64,000 nucleotides of DNA from Gemmatimonadota bacterium (GTDB lineage Bacteria > Gemmatimonadota > Gemmatimonadetes > Palauibacterales > Palauibacteraceae), in NCBI GenBank assembly GCA_023554245.1, contig JAMJQL010000107.1:1-64000 (forward strand), in the 5' to 3' direction. The translations under genes were made by a program, and so were the position numbers. The notes beneath the pieces were generated by a model. It ran no database searches. It was not told where the DNA came from and saw nothing but the letters and a program-made list of their open reading frames with translations. Positions 59,445-64,000 of this stretch are shown piece after piece. How positions within the stretch are numbered: the first letter of the stretch is position 1; the number at the start of each line of letters is the position of its first letter.

Positions 59445-62400
59445 CGCGGGTGGATGCCGAGCGACAGCTCGGTCGGGTGGACGGGCTGGCGAAGCGGTTA
59501 CGAGGCCGGACGATTCTGGCAGGCGTCGCCGTCGGGTCGGCGCTGGTCATGATCGCGCCTGTGGTGCTGGCCTGGCTTCCCGAGGTCTGGTGGGACCGAC
59601 CCGGCTCGCTGGTGCCTCTCACTCTTGTCGTGAGCCTGATCCTCGCTCAATCGGTTCTGGTCGTCAGGGCTCGAAGGGCGACCTGTGCACTGCGCGTGAC
59701 CGACCTCGCCGAGGAGACCGGTCGGGCGATCGGGCTTCGTGACGGCCAGCTGTCCGGGGCTCTCGAGCTCGCAGGTTCGACCGGGACCGGATCGATGGAA
59801 CTGGCGGAACTGCAGCGGGCGCGGGTGGCGGCCGCGCTGGAACGCGTGTCCGATGCGCAGTTGCTCCCGGCGCGGACAGCACAGGCCCGCCGTCGCATCA
59901 CGTTGTCGCTGGGATCTGCTGCGACGGCGCTGCTCGCCCTCTGGCTCACCGCGGGGCTTCGTCCCGCCGAATCACGTGCAGCTGCCGGAGCGATAGCCCG
60001 GCCGTGGATCTACGCGTTTCCGCCGCCTCCACCGCCGATGCGGATCGATGTTCTCGACGAACCCGTCCTGCGCGGTGATCCGGCACGTCTTCGAATACGG
60101 GCCACGGGCCGGGCTGTCGTATCTCTGCATTGGCAGCCGGAGGGCGAGGCGGACAGGAGTGCCGGCATTCCGGTAGGGGAAGATGGCACAGCCGAGGGTC
60201 GGACTGGACCGGTGCGGGTGAATACGCTCGCATGGGTGGAAGATGAGAGTGGACGCAGGTCAGACACCGTGCGGGTGAATCCGGCGGATCCGCTCCTGGC
60301 AAAGGAGTTGATCGTCATTTCACGGTTGCCCCGGTGGCGAGGAGGTGCAGAGGACACGGTCCAGACTCCGATCCCGCCGTTGACGATCGAATCCGGTACC
60401 GTGATCCGGGTCGAAGGGCGCGCCAATCACCCTCTTTCGGTCGCGGAGCTGGTCTCGGAAACCGCCGATACGGCGGTAGACCTGTCGGTGTCCGGGGCTC
60501 GATTCGGTGGAGAGTTCACGCCCGAGTCGGACGGAGTCTGGCGATTCGACTTGCGCCCGCGCGGTCAGGTGCCGGGGCTTCGCCTACCGGCACCTCTCGA
60601 GCTCACCATACTGCATGACAGCCCTCCCCGGGTCAGGGTCGTGCGCCCCGGCCGGGATGTAGAGATTGCGGCAGATCCGGCCCTGCAGCTCGTCATAGAC
60701 GCTTCGGACGATGTGGGGCTCGAGTCCTTGCATCTCGTCACCTGGAAGGCGTCGGCCTCCGGGATCCGCTCGGATCCCCGGTCGGAACGACTTGCCGAGA
60801 GCGACGGGGAGCTACGCCGCGTGGTCCGGGCGGACCTTCCGCTGGCACCCTTCGCACTGGCGCCGGGTGACACGCTTCTCTATCGCGTCGTCGCCAGAGA
60901 CGGTAATCCCGCCACCGGGGCATCGACGTCCCGTACCTGGCGCGTCACAGTGCCCTCGATCGCCGAGCTTCGGCGAACCGCCACCGAGAGAACGGGAGAA
61001 CTGGCGGCCGACGCACAGGTGCTCGCGGACCAGGTATCCGAGCTGCGGCGTGACGCGGCCGAAGCCGCTGCCGGCTCTTCTCGGGCGGGGGCCGGCGAAT
61101 CCGGTCGATTCGAGGGTACGGAAGCGGCTCGTGCGGTCGAACAGCAGAGCCGCGATGTAGAGCAACGGATGGAAGAGCTGGAACGGGATCTCGCCGAGCT
61201 TCAGGCAGGCCTGGATACTTCTCCTGCTGCCGAACCCGCGCTTCGGCGGCGTCTCGAGGAACTCGGAGATTTGATGCGTGAGCTGAGGGAATCGGGTCTT
61301 GCCGAGAGGCTGCGAGCTCTAGAGGAGGCGCTGCGGCAGATCGATCCTGCAGCGACCCGCGACGCGCTCGAGCAGCTGTCCCGGAGCGCGGCCGACCTCG
61401 AGCGACAGGTGGACGAAGCGGCCGACCTGATGGAGCGCGTGGCCACCGAACAGGCCCTGCGGGATGCTGCGACGCAAGTTTCGGATCTCGCAGAGCGGCA
61501 GGCGAGGGCCGCCGCGAGTCCGGAGCAGGAGGATGCGTGGGCGGCTGAGGAGCTGGAACTCGCCGAAGCCGCCGACGAGCTTTCCCGGCGTCTGGCCGAG
61601 GTAGAGGAGCGCCTGGAGATGCAGGGAGCCGACGCGGCTTCCGATTCGGTCTCCGGGGCCGATGCGGCGATCAGGCAAGCCTCCGACCGAATGCGCGAGG
61701 CGGCGGACGCGGCCCGCTCCCAGCCCGGTGGACCGTCGGCCGCACGAGGTGGCGGCGATCGGAATGCGCAGCGCGCGGCCGAGCAGGCGGCTGCTTCTCT
61801 CGAGGAGGCCGCTCGAAGCATGGAGGATGCGTCCGAGTCACTCGGCGCCGACTGGCGAGGGGAAGCGGTGGAAGCGCTCGATCGGGCAGGACGACAGTCT
61901 CTGGATCTGGCCCGCGAACAAGCAGCGCTGAGCGAGCAGATGCAGGCCGCGACCGGCAGGCGCGAGCTGGCAGCCCGGCAGGATGCGATCGCCAGGGGTC
62001 TCGATGAGGTGCTCGAGAGATTGTCGGAAGCGTCCAGGAAGACGGCGCTGGTCGATCGTCGCGTCGGGCCGACGGCGTCTCGCGCCCGCACCCGAATGGA
62101 GGAGTTGAGCCGCGCGCTGTCTGAATCGACGGGCACTCCTGCCGCGGCTTCCGCCGCTGGGAAGGAGCTCGCCGAAGAGCTGAACGAGCTTGCCGGACGG
62201 CTGCATGCGAGTCGAAGGGCAATGGAGGCTGCCGAATCGGGAACAGGCATGGACGAGGCGCTCGAGCAACTGGCCAGTATGAGCGAGGCCCAGGCGGGGT
62301 TGAATCGGGATGCCGGCGGCCTGATGATGCTGGCCGGGTCAGGGTCACCGTTGCCGGCCGGCGTCGAGGATATCGCGGCTCGGCAGCAACGCATAGCCGA

Positions 62401-62788
62401 TCAACTGGAAGCGCTGTCGAAAGAGCCGGGCGCGAGTGAATTGCCCGGACGTCCCGGGCTGCTGGCGGAGGAGGCTGACGAGATCGCCGCGTCTCTCCGC
62501 GACAACGGGATCGATCGGCGTACGATCGAGCGGCAGGAGCGCCTGTTTCGACAGTTGCTGGATGCGGGCCGGACGCTGGAGCGGGAGCCGGACCCGGAGC
62601 GACGCGAGTCGACGACCGCGATCGCGCGTCCCGTGGCGGGTCCGGGCGAGCTCCCGGAAGGGGTGCTGGACGGGCCCAGGTTCCCCTATCCGGACGAACG
62701 GTCGCTGGGGGAGCTGTCGCCCACGGAGCGGAGGCTGATTCTCGACTACTTCGACCGGCTGAACCGCGTCGTGAGCCCCCGACCGTGA
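59441..62788 (+). CDS. DUF4175-like large membrane-anchored coiled-coil protein
   Basis: A 1115-residue protein. Two N-terminal membrane segments (about residues 25-45 and 50-68) and a third (about 150-168) precede an extracytoplasmic region: beta-rich segments (about 190-510, with a proline run YAFPPPPPPM and IDASDDVGLESLHLV) and a very long Ala/Glu/Arg-rich helical region (about 515-1080) rich in heptads and Gln. The layout matches DUF4175-type proteins, which occur with MoxR ATPase, DUF58 and VWA-domain (Bat) genes. The GTG start overlaps the rsmI stop; its stop overlaps the next start. Function unknown. Confidence 0.7.
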   Translation: MTRVDAERQLGRVDGLAKRLRGRTILAGVAVGSALVMIAPVVLAWLPEVWWDRPGSLVPLTLVVSLILAQSVLVVRARRATCALRVTDLAEETGRAIGLRDGQLSGALELAGSTGTGSMELAELQRARVAAALERVSDAQLLPARTAQARRRITLSLGSAATALLALWLTAGLRPAESRAAAGAIARPWIYAFPPPPPPMRIDVLDEPVLRGDPARLRIRATGRAVVSLHWQPEGEADRSAGIPVGEDGTAEGRTGPVRVNTLAWVEDESGRRSDTVRVNPADPLLAKELIVISRLPRWRGGAEDTVQTPIPPLTIESGTVIRVEGRANHPLSVAELVSETADTAVDLSVSGARFGGEFTPESDGVWRFDLRPRGQVPGLRLPAPLELTILHDSPPRVRVVRPGRDVEIAADPALQLVIDASDDVGLESLHLVTWKASASGIRSDPRSERLAESDGELRRVVRADLPLAPFALAPGDTLLYRVVARDGNPATGASTSRTWRVTVPSIAELRRTATERTGELAADAQVLADQVSELRRDAAEAAAGSSRAGAGESGRFEGTEAARAVEQQSRDVEQRMEELERDLAELQAGLDTSPAAEPALRRRLEELGDLMRELRESGLAERLRALEEALRQIDPAATRDALEQLSRSAADLERQVDEAADLMERVATEQALRDAATQVSDLAERQARAAASPEQEDAWAAEELELAEAADELSRRLAEVEERLEMQGADAASDSVSGADAAIRQASDRMREAADAARSQPGGPSAARGGGDRNAQRAAEQAAASLEEAARSMEDASESLGADWRGEAVEALDRAGRQSLDLAREQAALSEQMQAATGRRELAARQDAIARGLDEVLERLSEASRKTALVDRRVGPTASRARTRMEELSRALSESTGTPAAASAAGKELAEELNELAGRLHASRRAMEAAESGTGMDEALEQLASMSEAQAGLNRDAGGLMMLAGSGSPLPAGVEDIAARQQRIADQLEALSKEPGASELPGRPGLLAEEADEIAASLRDNGIDRRTIERQERLFRQLLDAGRTLEREPDPERRESTTAIARPVAGPGELPEGVLDGPRFPYPDERSLGELSPTERRLILDYFDRLNRVVSPRP

Positions 62789-64000
62789 GGGGCCGACCGC
62801 TGGCGCGGACCCTCTGGACTCGAGCGGCGAGAGCTTGCGTTCCCGTTTTCGGTCTATTCGTCCTGTCGGGCCCGGTGCAGGCACAGGAGGTCGGCTCGGG
62901 ATCGAGCGAAAGCCGCTCGCTTGCTCGAGCCGCGACTGCCGAACGGGCGGGCCGTGTCGAGGAAGCCAGGCGAGAGCTGGAGGCCGTGCTGGATGTGAAT
63001 CCGACCTCGTCGGCAGCCCTGGCCATGCTCTCGCAGTTGCTCACGACGCGCGGTCGCTCGTCGGAGGTTCTCCAGAGGGCCGAGAGTGCCGCCGCTGCGG
63101 GTGGTCTGGGCGACCCCGTGGTGATGCAGGTGTGGATCCGGGCGCTGGATTCAGCCGGCCAGCGCGATAGCGCGCTCTCGCTGGCCACCGACTGGATACG
63201 ACGGAAGCCGACGGATGTAGCGGCGTATGCCGAGCGGGCCCGCCTGCTGGCGGCCGCGGGTCGGATCGATGAGGCGAAGGCGACCCTGGTCGATGGGAGG
63301 ACCGCGAAGCAGGACTCGACGCTCCTGTCGCAGGAGCTCGCCGAACTGATGGTCTCCACGGGCGATTTTCAGGGTGCGGCGAGGGAGTGGATCAAGATTC
63401 TCGGCTGGGGCGAGATCGGAGTGGCCGCCGTCGCTGAGCGAATATCGGCTGCAGGGTTCGACTCCGGCGAGGCGACGAGTGCACTGGCGCAGGCCGTGTC
63501 CGACCCGAGTCTGCCGGTCCACGTGCGGAGGGGCGGCCTTGGACTGGCGCTGGCCCTGGATGACAGGGATTGGGCGCGTCAGATCGCCAGGGATCTTGCG
63601 GCTAGCGTTCCGGCAGAGACACGTCGCTTGCTGCTTCGCGATTACTACGTCGAGTGCAGAAACAGGGAGTGGTCCGACGAGGCTTCGTGGGCTGCCGCGC
63701 GGCTCGAAGAGGAATCACTGGACGAGGCCGAACGAAGGCACTGGCGCGCGATGCGGGCCGACGTCGCTTTCCGGGCGGGAGACCAGGAGGCGGCCGAGCG
63801 GACCTTCGCGGAGCTGTCGCGGACCGCCTCTCCCGGGACCGAGACACATCGGCGCTCGCTGCGCCGCCTGTTCTCGTTGCGGGTGGCCGGTCGGTCGGAC
63901 GAAGCCGTCGGTCTCTTGTCCGAGTACGCGGCCGCCTATCCCGAGGATACGGATGAGGTCGTGGATATGGCGGTTGAACTGTCGAATTCTCGGGTCGCGA
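62785..64000 (+). CDS. Exported TPR-repeat protein, N-terminal part (truncated by window edge)
   Basis: Open through the right edge for 405 codons. A signal peptide with a hydrophobic stretch (about residues 16-30, ending PVQAQ) precedes Ala-rich helical repeats of about 34 residues typical of TPRs: ATAERAGRVEEARRELEAVL, AERARLLAAAGRIDEAKATL, AAREWIKILG, DQEAAERTFAELS. The GTG start overlaps the DUF4175-like gene stop as GTGA, so both are probably made together. TPR proteins commonly accompany the MoxR/Bat gene groups. Function and C-terminus cannot be seen. Confidence 0.7.
   Translation, partial: MRGRPLARTLWTRAARACVPVFGLFVLSGPVQAQEVGSGSSESRSLARAATAERAGRVEEARRELEAVLDVNPTSSAALAMLSQLLTTRGRSSEVLQRAESAAAAGGLGDPVVMQVWIRALDSAGQRDSALSLATDWIRRKPTDVAAYAERARLLAAAGRIDEAKATLVDGRTAKQDSTLLSQELAELMVSTGDFQGAAREWIKILGWGEIGVAAVAERISAAGFDSGEATSALAQAVSDPSLPVHVRRGGLGLALALDDRDWARQIARDLAASVPAETRRLLLRDYYVECRNREWSDEASWAAARLEEESLDEAERRHWRAMRADVAFRAGDQEAAERTFAELSRTASPGTETHRRSLRRLFSLRVAGRSDEAVGLLSEYAAAYPEDTDEVVDMAVELSNSRVA

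Noticed and set aside
61671-63359. A 562-codon minus-strand frame opposite the DUF4175-like gene
   Set aside because: Arg/Ser/Pro-rich mirror of the helical repeat region; the plus-strand gene has start/stop coupling on both sides.
1-64000. tRNA or rRNA genes
   Set aside because: I looked for T-arm and acceptor patterns in the gaps and for rRNA blocks and saw none. No gap is long enough for rRNA. A tRNA search program would settle it.
1-64000. Mobile element, prophage or defence island
   Set aside because: No transposase, integrase, restriction, toxin or phage genes; gene order is that of conserved housekeeping blocks.

Overview
The window is a GC-rich, gene-dense chromosomal segment made almost entirely of core genes. 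About 61 protein-coding genes fill it. No gap between genes exceeds about 220 bases, and I see no rRNA, tRNA, CRISPR array, insertion sequence, integrase or phage gene. The cell envelope looks diderm: there is an MlaE-MlaF-MlaD lipid transport set, an RseP-type site-2 protease and several lipoproteins. A complete mreB-mreC-mreD-PBP2-rodA elongation cluster argues for a rod shape. The mix of an archaeal-type prolyl-tRNA synthetase, the alternative GlmU-like sugar nucleotidyltransferase, a membrane Ser/Thr kinase, a DUF4175-like giant protein, an M14 peptidase and a bacilliredoxin suggests the Gemmatimonadota or a nearby FCB-group lineage. That assignment is inference; no marker here proves it.

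Layout, left to right. 1-4871 (+): the 3' end of thiI, then isoprenoid and phospholipid genes (uppS, cdsA, dxr) and rseP. 4935-8058 (-): a tightly coupled manC-like / GlmU-like / WalJ-like operon. 8192-15211 (+): a lipoprotein gene, serS, an orphan histidine kinase and a UvrD/PcrA helicase joined by stop/start overlaps, then a lipoprotein amidohydrolase. 15221-18951 (-): a PTS-IIA domain protein, a PII-like protein, a CPA2 antiporter, a small coiled-coil membrane protein and a secreted zinc phospholipase-C-like protein. 19166-21240 (+): murA and pgeF. 21243-29178 (+): a leader with a terminator, then rimP-nusA-ylxQ-infB-DUF503-rbfA-truB-ribF. 29191-34427 (+): rpsO, pnp, an M16 protease and alanine dehydrogenase. 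34612-40140 (+): the rod-shape cluster. 40240-47785 (+): accD, folC, bacilliredoxin, hisS, proS, a Nif3-family gene and a Ser/Thr kinase. 47794-51112 (-): mlaEFD and a lipoprotein. 51256-57619 (+): an M14 peptidase, hsp20-clpB and a lipoprotein. 57646-58050 (-): methylmalonyl-CoA epimerase. 58167-64000 (+): thioredoxin, rsmI, a DUF4175-like protein and a TPR protein cut by the right edge.

How it works together: most of the window serves envelope growth (undecaprenyl phosphate, UDP-GlcNAc enolpyruvyl transfer, elongasome, phospholipid synthesis and transport) and translation (ribosome assembly, initiation, three tRNA synthetases, tRNA modification). Stop/start overlaps of the ATGA, GTGA or TTGA kind are very frequent, so translational coupling looks general. 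The observations most worth a second look are a MurA with Asp in place of the usual active-site Cys, a sigma-54-like promoter before hsp20-clpB, a promoter-leader-terminator ahead of rimP-nusA-infB, the antiporter/PII-like/PTS-IIA cluster, and a recurrent -10 element of the form TAnnTT. I did not find a clearly new multi-gene defence or biosynthetic system.
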